Notes: a model not told the origin generated them from the sequence alone. Positions 23,441 to 34,770 are shown, counted from the first letter of the stretch. The stretch is DNA of 64,000 nucleotides from Fasciola hepatica (GCA_948099385.1 CANUEZ040000020.1:2574501-2638500); one strand, 5' to 3'. A program made the numbers and translations.

Positions 23441-24138
23441 CAGAATGAGGTGGCATAATCGGATATTTTGTGTTAACTCCAAATGCACTGCTAGTCTTGC
23501 TGGGAACAACATCCGGGGATTAGCTAGGTGAACTGTTTTGCCGGTGACACCCGCTAATCTTCTCTGCGTAATCTCTGTCGAAGTATAACCTTTGAACGAT
23601 CCAATCCCTTGATTTGCTGTAATAAATCATGATGTAATGACATGAGTGTGAATCACCAAAAACGAGCTTTCTCGCCAGTCTGTGTTTTTAAAGTGTGCTC
23701 AGTGGGAATAATCGGACAATATTATTATTTATATTATTATTATTATTACGCCTACTTCACATTACATAACATTTGAACGCCTGCCATTACGGAGGCTGAA
23801 TAAAGTGCAGATATTTATCAGAATTTAAGATATAGTAAAGCTATAGCTATTTTCTTGAGTTCGTACTCACAAGCAGGGTGTACCATGGAGTTAAGGCGTT
23901 TACTGGAATGCAGGTTTTTGGTGATGTTTTTTTTGACATCAGTGGATATCACTGTCCTATAACTTTTAAGAATATCACTCATTCGCAAAAATACACTGTT
24001 ATCGATTCGCTAAAATAAGTGTTCAAACTGTGCAGCCCCACTAAGTAATTACACATCAGTGAATGTGAGGAACATTTTGTTTGTTGAAACAAGATTAAAT
24101 CAATACCAATAAAACTTTCTCGTTTTCTTCTGTGACAG
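23441..24138. other. end of intron 5 with short (ATT)n tract
   Basis: A small attatt tract lies at about 23,718-23,748. Sequence right of the GIY-YIG fragment (to about 23,640) may be more of the same element. The rest reads as intron, ending in a pyrimidine tract and tgtgacag. Confidence 0.5.
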
Positions 24139-24610
24139 TGGCCAGCTGAAAGGAGTACCGCCACTTATTGTGCTGCCATCTTCAGCTGACTCGCCGGAGA
24201 ATGGGCGGACTCTTGAAAATGAACATGATGCAACAGCGTCTGTTCAGAATAAGGCATGGACCTCCTTCGTATATCATCCGGCCGATGAGTTTGTTTCTAA
24301 TGTCTTTAAAAATCACACTTCTTCCAAAACTAGTTCAATGTCAGGGACTTCTAAAGTAGTACCTTTCGAAATGAGAACCGCATTGTGTATCGGAGACGAT
24401 AGGATTCGTATTCGGAAAAACGCTCAGAAGATCATTTCTGTCAACCAACCCGTGCGACTCATCTGTTTGGGTCCATTCGATGGGCGCGAAGTGGAGTATC
24501 ATTTTCTTACCTTGCAAACCGGAGATACTATTAACCCACCAAGAACAAGGCCACCAAGCTGGATTGGTTTGTGTTTTGGAAATTGCAATGTATCCGTGTA
24601 TGACATAGAA
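24139..24610 (+). CDS. host gene exon 6: possible start of folded region
   Basis: This exon has 472 nt, phase 2 to 0, acceptor ctgtgacag|T and donor atagaa|gtaagt. The first third is polar; the second half has alternating hydrophobic/polar residues (RTALCIGDDRIRIRKNAQ, QPVRLICLGPFDGREVEYHF, WIGLCFGNCNVSVYDIE) that look like beta strands of a folded domain. I do not recognise the fold. Codon choice and length make it a secure exon. Confidence 0.75.
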
Positions 24611-26864
24611 GTAAGTTTATTTCTTTACTTTATGAAGAATTACTAGGTAGTTATACAATGCACAGTAAATAGGTATTTCAAAAAATAAGCCACTTCGCAC
24701 CTATGATTATACTCAGAGGAATTTAGTTCTGTTTTGTGATGATATCTAAACTACTTTGTTTGTACTGCTCCGTTTTGTCTGGGTTATTTGAATAACGTTG
24801 GTCCACTGGTTTGTGCATAAAACTGGATTATTCATAATCAGACCGTCAAGCACCAAATGGTATAAGTAACGTTAGTGTCAGAAATCGAATAAAAGGTGTT
24901 TCCTTCGTTATGGCGTGTTTTCCCCCATTTTTTAGGTTACGCTACACAAACGTCGAAAATATAAAGTTCTGCATGACATAATATTGTTTACGATAGATCT
25001 GTAATGTGCTCTGGGAGGTTCAGGTCGCGTGACCTTGGTAAACCTGATAAATTTGCCTCAAGATTGTAAAACCGAATTAAACAAACGGTCAAATTTTAAT
25101 GTTTTTTTAAACTTCGAAGGTCAGGTTCACTATAGGTGGTTTCAGTTACTGATAAATAAATGCTAGTTATGCCAGGAGCAGTCCTGTCTGCTTAAGTGTC
25201 GAAAATAATTGTGCTAAACGGAAAGGACCAGAGATTATTAAAACAAATTTGAAAAATGCTGTATCATCTCGCGAATCAATAGCGATTTCGCGGTTCACGG
25301 TAGGTTCACGAGAAAGTTCGTTGGTATATTTGCAATGCATGACCTTGAAATTAACGTCTCACGTCGGAGTCCGTTACACATTCATCCCCACCCGCCCCAA
25401 TGATAGAAAAATGAACTCCCACAACTGGAACATCTCACTGCTTTACTAAAGATAGGGATAAAGTTGATTACGCATATTTTTCAAATATTTCTATGAACTT
25501 TTCCGCAAATGCATAGACGTCTTCATATCATTCATGTAGAACATGGTGTCGAAACAAGACGCACTGGGGAAAACTAAACACACTCGATTTGGGTAGTGAT
25601 ACTCTCGGCATTTTGATAAAGAAAAGAACCTTCAAAGAGCAACAAATATATCCAGAGAGAATATTTCTCTCAGTTCCCATATGCCATTACGAAGAACGAT
25701 GAGGCGAAGTAAATGCTTCGCCGTTTTACCGATCTATAGTCCGCATCATATGTCCTTCGAAGGTGGTCATTTTTGTGACTGCGAAGAAATCAAAATTCCA
25801 ACCTTATTTGGTCTGGCTATCAGTTAACTTTCCGTGCTCTATGATAAGATTCTGGGCCCATAGAAACGTGGCCCATGATAAGAAATTCTCAGGGGAAATC
25901 ATTGCAGTGACTTCGAGGTCTTGGAACTCTGCGATTTCCCGATTAACCTTGTTGGTCAATGCAAAACTTATAGGAACCAAAAAATAAATGTTTCCAGTCT
26001 GGCTGATTAGAAGTTGTTTTTTGGAGAATACTTTGCTGCCTAATAATGTTCCAGGTCATGCCTCACATGAGGAAGTTCATCTTATAACCATGGGCATATC
26101 TATCTATTATTTATATGCATTTACTGTAGCGAAACTATGGACACTTTGATAGTTATAATGCCACAACTGCCATATTACATCTCTGACTTGACTGTGATGG
26201 AGAATTAATTTTCAATGTTTGAGTTATTGCACTTTCATCGCATTGCACTACGGAGGCAAAAACATTGCACGTGAGGAAGCACAGGATAACTAGCGATATC
26301 GAGGCTCTGTTGGTAAACTCAGCAGGTGTTGTCGGACTTCGCTAGATAGATTTTTTCAACGTGTTTAATTCTTCTTTCTTGAACTTTCCGTAGTATATCG
26401 CAACGCAAGGTTGGAATGTAAAATTTAGAACTTGATTTTATTCACGTTATTTATGCTGCGGCCCCTTTGACGACGGAAACTGTATGATCTTTGTCACCAT
26501 AACAAACTTGTTTGAGGTCGGAAATCAGTTAGATGTAAAATGTGTCTTATTTTTAAACCGATGAAGGTAAAATTCACTATGAATGGTTTTCATCGCTGTG
26601 AAATAAATGTCTATCTTACTGAGTGGTTCTTTTTTCTGGAGACTGCCATCTTTCTCCCTGACAATAGAAAGCAAAAGCAGAGAGAACATATTTGAAGAAT
26701 ATTGTGTTGTCTGGCGGTTTGACAACCAACTCACGGTAAATGGTAGCCTCGCCGGAGGATAACTTTTGGTTTATTTTGAATGCGTGATCTGGATTTCAAG
26801 GTCGTACTAGCGCGACCCGTTAACCATCCATTTTGTTTTCGCTACGTTGACGGAATGTAATGTG
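24611..26864. other. intron 6, no feature seen
   Basis: AT-rich sequence; small frames at 25,249, 25,763 and 26,525 have no motif or splice support. Confidence 0.5.
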
Positions 26865-27368
26865 CGACACCAGTGATCTTCCGTAGGGGTTGCAAGCATC
26901 CAGTCTGCGAGGACATTAAGAAAAAGGCGCTGAGCCGAAGCCTATTAAGCAGACCAATAGAAACTTGCACTCACATCAATCGAACAGCAATATGGCTGCC
27001 TACATCCTGCTCACTACACCGCTCACCCCTCCCTAACGAAAGAACACTGCCGCAGTGTTCTGTACTCCCACACTACACACCAGGAGTACTCACTTCCTCG
27101 TGACCACACTTCGGGCAGGCAATACCACGAGACCTCTCCTGGGCCACATCAAAACCATGTATCAATTCACAATTTTATCCTCGGCCCATATCAAGTTTAT
27201 CCCTGAAGCCTCTCGTTCCGCTTGGTCTTTCCATGGGCGCCAAAAATATAATATGCGAGACCAGTGCTCCTTCTTGTGTATTGCACACGTCCAATCTGCG
27301 AAAACAACAAGAAAAACTCTTTGAACCGAATCCCAGTAATTGAATTAGCAGGATCCTACACTTACATC
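26865..27368. repeat. diverged direct duplication
   Basis: 26,865-26,976 and 27,255-27,368 align with roughly two-thirds identity by eye: ccagtgatcttccgt against ccagtgctccttctt, tccagtctgcgaggac against tccaatctgcgaaaac, and a shared cac-tcacat end. It may be two copies of one unknown repeat or an old tandem duplication with a period near 390 bp. Confidence 0.5.
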
Positions 27369-28147
27369 TCGGTGGTCCAAAGATCTCCGGGGAGCGCTCA
27401 ATTTCGCGGGTGTTTACGGTAACCCTTCCAGAGCACTCCAGGGGTTTTTCATATTCCCGTGCTTTATCCCACTCTATCCTGTTTGCCAGTGGCTTTTGCA
27501 CTACCACCCAAAATCCCGTCCGAGCATTCACCGACAATGTTCCTCATCACACCATTACCTCATTGTTTCGCCGTCCTGTGTGCTTGTGTGCACTTGGATT
27601 TGAACACCATCGTTGTCTGGCGAGCGAAAAATAAAGTCCTTCCAGTGATTCCAAGAACTGTAAAATAAGTGCTCCCCGAAAGATTAAATCGTTTATCCTG
27701 GATCTTTATTTTTATACGGGTTGGCTTCATCCCACTTCTTCTTTGCTACTTATAGTCCTCCAATTTTATTCAGTCCCATCTTGTTCACCATATCTCGGAG
27801 ATCGCCTATCGTGCCTCAAAGCAAATCTGTTGAATATTTAGCTCACAAAACTAGTTTTTTTCCCTTCCATTGTTGTAAACTGTGTTAATCTCATTTTGAA
27901 TCGTGAGGAGCGTGCATGGACGAAGAGTCCGTTTGCAAAATCACAAGGTGATTCGTGAAAAACCAGCTGTAGAGCACCCAAGTATGGGATTGATTTGGTA
28001 GGACAATACCGGGTACATATAACTGAAGATCCGCTATAACCGCAAAACTAGTCGTGTGCTTACGGGGAAATTTTGTCGTGACATCCATGTGCAATACTAC
28101 TTATACCGAAAATCACCGTTCCTTCTCAGAACCGCAAACAACCTACC
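27369..28147. other. intron 6, no feature seen
   Basis: Two overlapping plus frames near 27,410-27,670 are open but motif-free and unsupported by splice phase. Otherwise unremarkable. Confidence 0.45.
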
Positions 28148-28238
28148 ATTTTTCTTTTTTTTCGTTTGATTGACTGTCATTTTGGACTCCACGTTTCACG
28201 CGCAAACCTCAGGTCATCCGACCAACCTGCACTCGGAA

Positions 28239-28283
28239 GCACCAGACTCGAGTTTCGCTCTTGTTAGAGCTCATCAGTGGTGC
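28239..28283 (-). ncRNA. hammerhead ribozyme, short stem III
   Basis: All conserved core elements are present on the minus strand. Stem I is GCACCA paired with UGGUGC (6 bp, perfect). The core CUGAUGA is followed by stem II GCUC-UAACAA-GAGC (4 bp, 6-nt loop), then GAAA. Stem III is the self-complementary ACUCGAGU, followed by the cleavage-site C (GUC). Stem III is so short that it can scarcely form a hairpin. Such minimal type-I hammerheads are known from newt satellite DNA, Penelope elements and retrozymes, often acting as dimers. Self-cleavage is inferred, not tested. Confidence 0.85.
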
Positions 28284-28287
28284 ATAT

Positions 28288-28364
28288 CCTCCGCCACACC
28301 CAGGGTTTGAACCCGGGCCCTCCCATCTCGAAGGCGTGTGATACCACTGCGCCACCCCGCTCCC
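28288..28364 (-). promoter_or_regulatory. tRNA-like Pol III promoter (A and B boxes)
   Basis: The minus strand reads gggagcggggtggcgcagtg then gtatcac (A-box TGGCGCAGTGG) and ccgggttcaaaccctgg (B-box in a 5-bp T-stem with a TTCAAAC loop). The T arm folds well; the anticodon arm is degenerate. It lies immediately 5' of the hammerhead, so a Pol III transcript from here would include the ribozyme. Confidence 0.7.
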
Positions 28365-28560
28365 GTTCGAGCTGATCCGAATCACCAAGTTAAGCTCGTA
28401 CAGATGTCGACCTCTATGACAGCCAGAATTGCCCGACAGCTTTCAAATGGAGACACGGTTCCGGACCTAGTTAACTCCAAGCGAATGTATCCCACCGATC
28501 AGGTCTTCTCCACAGGATGAGGGCAACGGACCCACATTTTTAAACCTGCTTCGCGTTTTT

Positions 28561-28710
28561 TGGTACATATATCACGCAATTACTCGCGAGAAGTGTGGGA
28601 TTGTTTAATTTTCGTTTCATTGACTGTCCTTTTGGACTCCACGTTTCACGCGCAAACGAAAATTAAACAATCCTACACTACTCGCAAGTAATTGCGTGAT
28701 ATATGTACCA
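28561..28710. repeat. 150-bp hairpin with SINE segment as loop
   Basis: Arms 28,561-28,617 and 28,654-28,710 (57 bp each, about 3 mismatches) begin and end with tggtacatatatcacgcaat and its complement. The 36-nt loop and inner arm (tgactgtccttttggactcc and acgtttcacgcg) match the 3' segment of the hammerhead SINE at 28,163-28,207 with one or two changes. No obvious target duplication was seen. Confidence 0.85.
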
Positions 28711-29338
28711 TTTTTTTCTCACTTTTGAATAACCTCTCCCAAGAAAAGCATCAGTAAAGTGCGTTTAGTATAGATGGTTGCCCCACCCCTATTTTAAAGC
28801 AATTCGCTTAGACAATGTGAGTTTACCGGGAAGATATAAATACACCATCTTGCGTGGTTGAGGAAAGGAGCAACGAAAGCCATTCGAAGCTCCTTTGTCG
28901 ACACGGGACATTCAGTGGATATCGATATGCCATCTACCGAGCTGTGATCAGTCTTTCGAATCACGTCAGAAGAGTCATTTCGCATATACCTCCGAGACAG
29001 TGGCCATGTGCATCCACCACCTGTAACTTTACATGGAAAATTGGCTTCCCCATGATCGGAAGCTGCTATGACTATGAAGTACGACCTAGTCAAAGGCCTG
29101 ATGAGCAGCCTAATCGCTTACAAAAGAATGCCATCATACCGACAACGAGATTCAGATTTAACCTACATCACGGAACATTTACCCTCCTCACACTTTTACC
29201 TTTACATGTAGGAGTAACTGTTTACATCACTGGCTTCATCCGTCTTTTCAACTGATCTAACTTTTCTACGGTATGTCACATTTATTCTCTTATTATAAGA
29301 AGACCATGAAACTTACTGTCACGTATCTAATATCAAAG
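28711..29338. other. end of intron 6
   Basis: Opposed open frames at 28,794-29,093 (minus) and 28,854-29,255 (plus) are motif-free. Sequence ends in tatcaaag before exon 7. Confidence 0.45.
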
Positions 29339-29566
29339 GTATCAGTGTGTGGTAATGTATTCAAAAAACCGTTGCTAACTTTGGTCGAGTTGCACAACAA
29401 TGGTCAGCGTCTCTCAGACTTCATACCCGAAGACCAACGCTTTCCAACTAACGAGAAAATATCTGAGCGACCGTGTAATTTCACCGGGCAATCAACTGCA
29501 CAAACCAATCAAATGACGACTCATCGTTCTTGCTACAGTCAGCTCAAATATACTGATCACAAGGCA
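29339..29566 (+). CDS. host gene exon 7
   Basis: This exon has 228 nt, phase 0 to 0, acceptor atatcaaag|GTA (weak tract) and donor aaggca|gtatgt. It starts VSVCGNVFKKPLLTLVE, continuing the strand-like pattern of exon 6, then becomes polar (Gln/Thr/Ser-rich). Phase matches exon 6 and exon 8. The acceptor is the weakest signal. Confidence 0.58.
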
Positions 29567-30299
29567 GTATGTTTTTGGTTTCCGATAATGTTTTAGTTAA
29601 TTTATTGTTGCTCAGTTCAACGAATGTCACAATCACAAGTGAACAGAATTATCGCAACATAGTGTTCTCAAAAGTTACGGATCTGTTTAATAATTACCCT
29701 GACCTGGGAAATCGAAATCTTGAATGATCTGTGTGACCAGTTATCTCCCCTATTGTGAGCTTTTTCACGTTACTTAGTTGATTACTAAGCATAAGTAAAT
29801 GACCTTTTAATCTCCTAGTTATGTCTCTATAAGCAGTCTGCATAACTGCTAAATAACAGAACGTGAAATCAATATAGGATGTCAAATTATTTTAGTTTTT
29901 ATTCAGTGGAACTCACCGTGGGGATTTTCGTCTCACAGATGGTTTAACCTGTACTGGTTGGCTTCGCTGCCCGTGACTTGGCAAACGGAGTATGACATCT
30001 GCTCTCTGGCTCTCTGGCTTTTATCGGTCATTAACTGCATTTACTCGCTGTTTAGGTAATAAAGTTCAGAGTCACTGACGGGTGAGTCGGTCTTCTGTTA
30101 TGCATTTGTGGTGTGAAATGAAGTTGAGAACGAGCACGCATAACTGAATGATTACCGTAAGGGAAACACAATCGTGCACGCAGAGTTTCCAGCTCTCCAC
30201 AAGACTCTGTGGATGTGCCTTGACTGTGGGTTTAAAGTAGGAAATCTATGATAATAATAACAATAATAGTACTTAGAATAATAGTACTCTCTTTACTTC
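29567..30299. other. intron 7, first part
   Basis: AT-rich sequence with no recognised element until the SINE. Confidence 0.5.
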
Positions 30300-30460
30300 C
30301 CTTTTTATTTATTATGCAACAATGTACAAAAGCTCAGGAAGTGTGCCGAGGCCAATGAAAGGCTTCCAAATGGGAAATTGACCGGCGGCGGCGGGAATCG
30401 AACCCGGGTCTTTATTGTCTAAATTCCACGACGAGAACAGCTTGACCACCGCCGGTGTAG
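30300..30460 (-). mobile_element. tRNA-derived SINE, family 2, copy b
   Basis: On the minus strand the head is ccggcggtggtcaagctgtt and the B-box is cccgggttcgattcccgcc. The body has ttcattggcc and ttcctgagc, and the tail is gcataataaataaaaaggga. It is the best-preserved Pol III promoter among the three copies of this family. Confidence 0.78.
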
Positions 30461-31469
30461 TGTTGGTGATGGTACTGGGTATTTTGTTGACATCTATCTT
30501 TGATACTGCATTTGGAATCGTTATATAACAAGCCAGTAGTAAAAAAAACTTTGAAACCACAAATAATGTCTGAGGCACGACAAACTGTAATCCTTCTGAT
30601 GTTTAAAACAATGAATCATCTGACTATCCGACTATTTCATGGAAAGAGTGCAGTACACCGAGTCAATCAAGAAATCCTTTAATTTCCTAATCAACAACTT
30701 CGGAGACCTCCGGGGCAATGGTCTTCCCCCTTATCTTCCATTTCAGTGATCTATCCGCCATTTCTTTCTCAGATGTTGTTCTGCGTCAAACTATATGCAG
30801 TTTTTCTGATTTCAATACATTCCGGGAAAATAGGTCAAGCACTGTACTATTCCAATCAACCAGAGACCTCGTCGAACCCATCTAAATTTTCGGAGTGCAC
30901 CTTTACTCTCATGTTTATTTTTCCCTGCAGACAACGTAACAGTTAACAAAAGTACTCTAAAGCTGATTCTCAAATACCCATAAATCACCAAAACTAGCGG
31001 CTTTCGATGGTCACCACATCCTCATTTGTGCGTTGGAAAGCTACGGCATTTGTCTTTGCGCATTCGTAAGCTTAGTCAACTTCAGACCCCATGAACAATC
31101 ATGTCCCATTGAGTATATCATTATGTTTCCCCTATTTTACTTTATTTTTCTCCCTGGCCTTCCGCCTGGTGTGGTCCGATGATAAGTGATCGCCCTCCCT
31201 AATCCACGTTGAAGAAGTGATCTTTTACCCTATCAACAGACACAAGGAATTGTACATCAGCTTTGTCCATAACATGCTTTTGAACGAAATTTACTCGTTG
31301 CAAGCCGGTTTTTATCGTTCCACTCTCGCCCGAAAACATGTTCTAGTTTTTGATGTGCCTCCTTGTAAAAATATTTGTGAGGATTCCTCTATCCCGTACT
31401 TGACTTGCATAACAACAAACAAAAATAAAGTGGTGGTTGAATCATGCTCTAGTCTCAGTGCAATTCACC
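30461..31469. other. intron 7, no feature seen
   Basis: A 90-codon plus frame at 31,217-31,489 lacks splice support. Nothing else was recognised. Confidence 0.45.
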
Positions 31470-33130
31470 GGTCAAAAAATCTCCACTAGATGGACGTAGG
31501 AATGGAGTTCCTGTGGGAGAAATCATCGCACATCACTAGGCAGCTATTGCTCGCTTAAGCTGGGCAGCCCCCAGCCCAAATGTTTCTGCTCCATCCACAT
31601 TTCGCTTGCTCCATTGGGTACATAGGGCTAGGCTCTTAATCCGAAAGAGAATCGATAACAAAGCACCAGTAAAGACAAGAAAGGATGCGCACCACAATCA
31701 AGTATAACATGACAGACCAGAAGAAGTAACTTCACAGGTGCTTCGGCCACGTTGTCGAGGTGGGTCAAGGGCTCTGATTAGGGTCCCAAAGAAAAACTTC
31801 AATGGTGCGGTCAACCGCGAAGTATGATAAGCCCAGAAACCTTCAGCACCCTTCGTGTAAAGGGCTTTACTGATTTCTCCTCCTTTACTTTAACATCCAT
31901 GCAAGACTCCACGGGCTATTGTGGCTCTGAAGTAAGGAATAGTTCAGGAGTTGGAGGTAAATCAAGCACAATTCTTACGGATACATGTTTGCATCATGTG
32001 ACTGCCCTCGAGTGTTGTCACACTATGTCAGATAGGGCAACAAACTGTCCTCGATAGAATTCTTGCAACTTTCAACCTAGATGTATGTTGTGTCTCTGAA
32101 ACGCGCAAACAAGATTCCACTCCAGTGATCACTTCTCTCACCACAGTTGCAACCTGATTCTCTCGTCTTACACGGCGCCTGTCTGGTGGCCCGAAGTCTA
32201 GTGCTCGTGGTCAAGCTTGCAATGGGATTGCTTTGAGCACGAGAGCTGAGGATGCACTTCTGAACTGGATTCCAGTCAACAGCCATTTGTGTGCAGTCTG
32301 GTTGGGTGGTTCTGTGCGCGTCAGTAGAAACAAATAGGAACTTTACGTTTGTTCGTCGTGTCTGTGTACGCACCTGCTCATTGCAGTTCCTCTGAGTCCA
32401 AGGATGAATTCTATCCGGATTTGTCCCAGCTGCTTCGAAGAATCCGCTCAAATTACATGGTGGTGATTGCTGGAGATTTCGACGCCAAAGTTCGATATTT
32501 GTTCCGAAAGGCATACGGGAGGCCCTTTTCCTATCTCGGCCGATCGCAGTGACAACGGTGATTGTCCCATCCGCCTGTTCTCTGACTCCAGACTGTTTCT
32601 TGCGAATACGAACTTCTGCCAAAGGAAGCGGCATGGACTCACAAAGCGTCCTCTTACGTCTTCACAAAATCGAACTCAGATTTACCAAATTTTCACTGGT
32701 CACCTCTGGTGTGGATCAGCTGAAGATTGTATTTCAGTTTTGTCCACGATTGTGGACTCAGATAATGCATTGGGAGGTTTAAGCTTCTTTTTCCGTCTCC
32801 TCCGTGGTTGGCTTACTGATTCACTCTCCGGAAATGTGAAGGGTCCTTTTTTGACAGCCACAGAGGGAATAGCTTGGTAAGTATCTCACCTAAACTGTTC
32901 ACCAGATGTGTCAGACTTCCGGGTTTGGGTACACAAGACTCGCCCACCAGATGGTTGGAGACGTTAAGAAACATGGCTAGGTGTCGCATTCAGTGACGTA
33001 GTTGCATTCGAGTTGTTTCTCTGGCTTCGTGATTTCCGCCTATTACTGGATTTTAGGTTGTGTTTCACTTCACTCTGCCCTCAGATGAACGATGCTCCGA
33101 GGTACCAACCAAAACCAGAGCACAGAAGTG
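31470..33130 (+). mobile_element. LINE family A copy with RT deleted
   Basis: The 5' UTR (31,470-31,850: ggtcaaaaa, agatggacgt, aagctgggcagc, ccattgggt-cat) matches the reverse complement of 4,890-5,306. Endonuclease frames follow at about 32,250-32,790: LDSSQQPFVCSLVG-like, VVSVYAPAHCSSSESKDEF, VVIAGDFDAKV, RTQIYQIFTGHLWCGSAEDC, DSDNALGG. After about 32,870 the sequence jumps to the extreme C-terminus (DSPTRWLETLRNMARCRIQ in a broken frame) and the family 3' tail ending in cgaggtaccaaccaaaacc at about 33,110. The whole RT is missing. Confidence 0.72.
32250..32880 (+). pseudogene. LINE A endonuclease remnant
   Basis: The catalytic GDFD/GDFN block (VVIAGDFDAKV at about 32,465) is kept with a D for N change. 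The SDSRLFLANTNFCQRKRH block follows at about 32,580, and the conserved H-DH block near 32,760 has decayed to DSDNAL. Frames change at about 32,470. No reverse transcriptase follows. Confidence 0.7.
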
Positions 33131-34009
33131 CAAGGTGAATGGTTGAATAAACCGAACTGAGCTATTCTCAATGCATGAGTTTCATTCCCTTCGGTTAGTT
33201 GCATCCTATGACCATTTTTCATTATATTTAATGTTTTTTATGCAACACGAACATGATGGCTTTTGGGGGCAACGTTTTAATAGTAAGGTTAGTACAAAAG
33301 CCTACGAAAGTCATAAAAAAATTAATTTCTCATCATAATTTTTAATCTGATGTGGTCCATCATAATAAATACTCTTGGCAGGGAAGAACAACCCCAGGCT
33401 AAATAGTCCAAGGTATCAAGTGGTGACTGCCTGTATCCTGAAGCACTTAAAATTCACAGAATTTAGCAGCCTGACAAAGCACTTTTAGAGGTAAACAACG
33501 GCAGTCCGTGGACTGTTTGTGTAATCCAGCAGGTAATTCTCGTGATAGAAGCACTTCGAATGTGAAGTTACAACTAATTGGAAGGCCAACGAAGTAGTCT
33601 CGGCGGTATTCTTGAAACTCTTCTCAGCTCCAACGAAAATCCGGGAACAATCAACTTCGAAATCATCCCACATATATCTCTACTTTTGTATCCTTCTTTG
33701 GCAGTCGGAAAAAAAGAGGAAAAATCCGTATGTGTTGGTTTCTACCACCTCGTTAGCGGGCACGACGATGTTTGAGGGACTAAAGTTGAGGAATAAAAAC
33801 ATCTGTTTAGTTGATTTTGACATTGTCGAGTGACCATTTCATAGCCGGAATACGTGATAAAGACATTTTTTTATTTCAGTTTTGCTCCAGTAAAGCACAA
33901 AGTCGAATTTTTCGAGACCACACTACTCATCTGATAAAAACATTTTTACACGTATATTCTTAGGGATAAATGCATTTTCCGCCCAAAACGTTTGTGGCTA
34001 AAGAGTATC
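33131..34009. other. intron 7, no feature seen
   Basis: Short unsupported frames only. Confidence 0.45.
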
Positions 34010-34165
34010 GATCGGCATTGGCCAGACGGTAATCATGGTGAGCTTTATACCCTTTTGTCGCGGGTTTGAATCCTACCATCGCCGGTTACTTTTCTCTAAT
34101 TGGCAGCGGCCCCTTGAAATATTGTACCATTATTGAGCAATAAAAAGAAAATAAATAGAAGAATG
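34010..34165 (+). mobile_element. tRNA-derived SINE, family 2, copy c
   Basis: The plus strand reads attggccagacggtaatcatg (decayed A box), gcgggtttgaatcctacc (B box), then cgccggttac, taattggcagcggcc and a tail gcaataaaaagaaaataaat. It has the same layout as 17,683 and 30,300, with the opposite orientation. Confidence 0.72.
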
Positions 34166-34539
34166 GTATCACCTTTATCGAAATGCATACAACCTACCGT
34201 GGAAAAGTCGGTTCTGAATGGTGAACTGCAGTTTACAGTCCTTTCATTTCTCCGGAATTGGTGACTATATCACCAATTTATTCCAAGATTGACTTAATTT
34301 ACCTATACTCACGACGCTGCCGAAACCGTCATTTTCTCGACTGGTGCACGTCATGTTCCGTGGATAACAGAACCGCTCGATACGTCTCCATATCCGTAGT
34401 CATCAGGTTTTCCAACTCATTTACGAGTGCATATCTACAGTGAGATAAACGCGCCAACTTATGCCTCCTCTTGGTTCTGAAAAACAATGTACAAACTATT
34501 CAATCTGGGGATAACTGCGACGGAACGATAGTTTCTCAG
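34166..34539. other. end of intron 7
   Basis: A 61-codon frame at 34,258-34,443 ends at a donor-like gtgaga, but its exit phase (2) does not fit exon 8, so I leave it out. Confidence 0.4.
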
Positions 34540-34712
34540 TCAGCCATTGGGTTACATTCATGGGAAACGACGTATTGTAAATGTGGTATTTTGAAGAATT
34601 ATTCTAAATCCAGTGTTACCATCGCTTGCATCACAGACAATCCAAAATTCCTAACACATCAAAGAATCAACAACGATCTTCCACTTACCGCTTCCCTGTT
34701 ACGGTCAGTCAG
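34540..34712 (+). CDS. host gene exon 8: Cys-containing segment
   Basis: This exon has 173 nt, phase 0 to 2, acceptor gtttctcag|TCA and donor gtcag|gtatga. It encodes SAIGLHSWETTYCKCGIL, then SVTIACITDNPKFLTH and LPLTASLLRSVR. Alternating hydrophobic residues suggest beta strands. The CKC pair plus a later Cys is not enough to call a metal site. Phase fits exon 7 and a short candidate exon 9. Confidence 0.55.
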
Positions 34713-34770
34713 GTATGAATAATGCAAGTGAATATCCACTGATGCGAAAACCACTATTCCAATTTTACAG

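Larger units (their letters stand above)
28148..28364 (-). mobile_element. tRNA-derived SINE carrying a hammerhead ribozyme
   Basis: On the minus strand the element runs from a tRNA-like head (28,364-28,288) into a hammerhead ribozyme (28,283-28,239), a short body (gcaggttggtcggatgacc), a conserved 3' segment (gcgtgaaacgtggagtcc) and an A-rich tail (aaacgaaaaaaaagaaaaa) ending near 28,148. Order and size (about 217 bp) resemble the Smα repeats of schistosomes, which also combine Pol III promoter boxes with a hammerhead. A second copy of the 3' segment lies in the hairpin at 28,561-28,710. Confidence 0.8.

Noticed and set aside
34258..34443. plus frame ending in a donor-like gtgaga as an exon
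   Set aside because: Its exit phase does not join exon 8, and no convincing acceptor fits exon 7.
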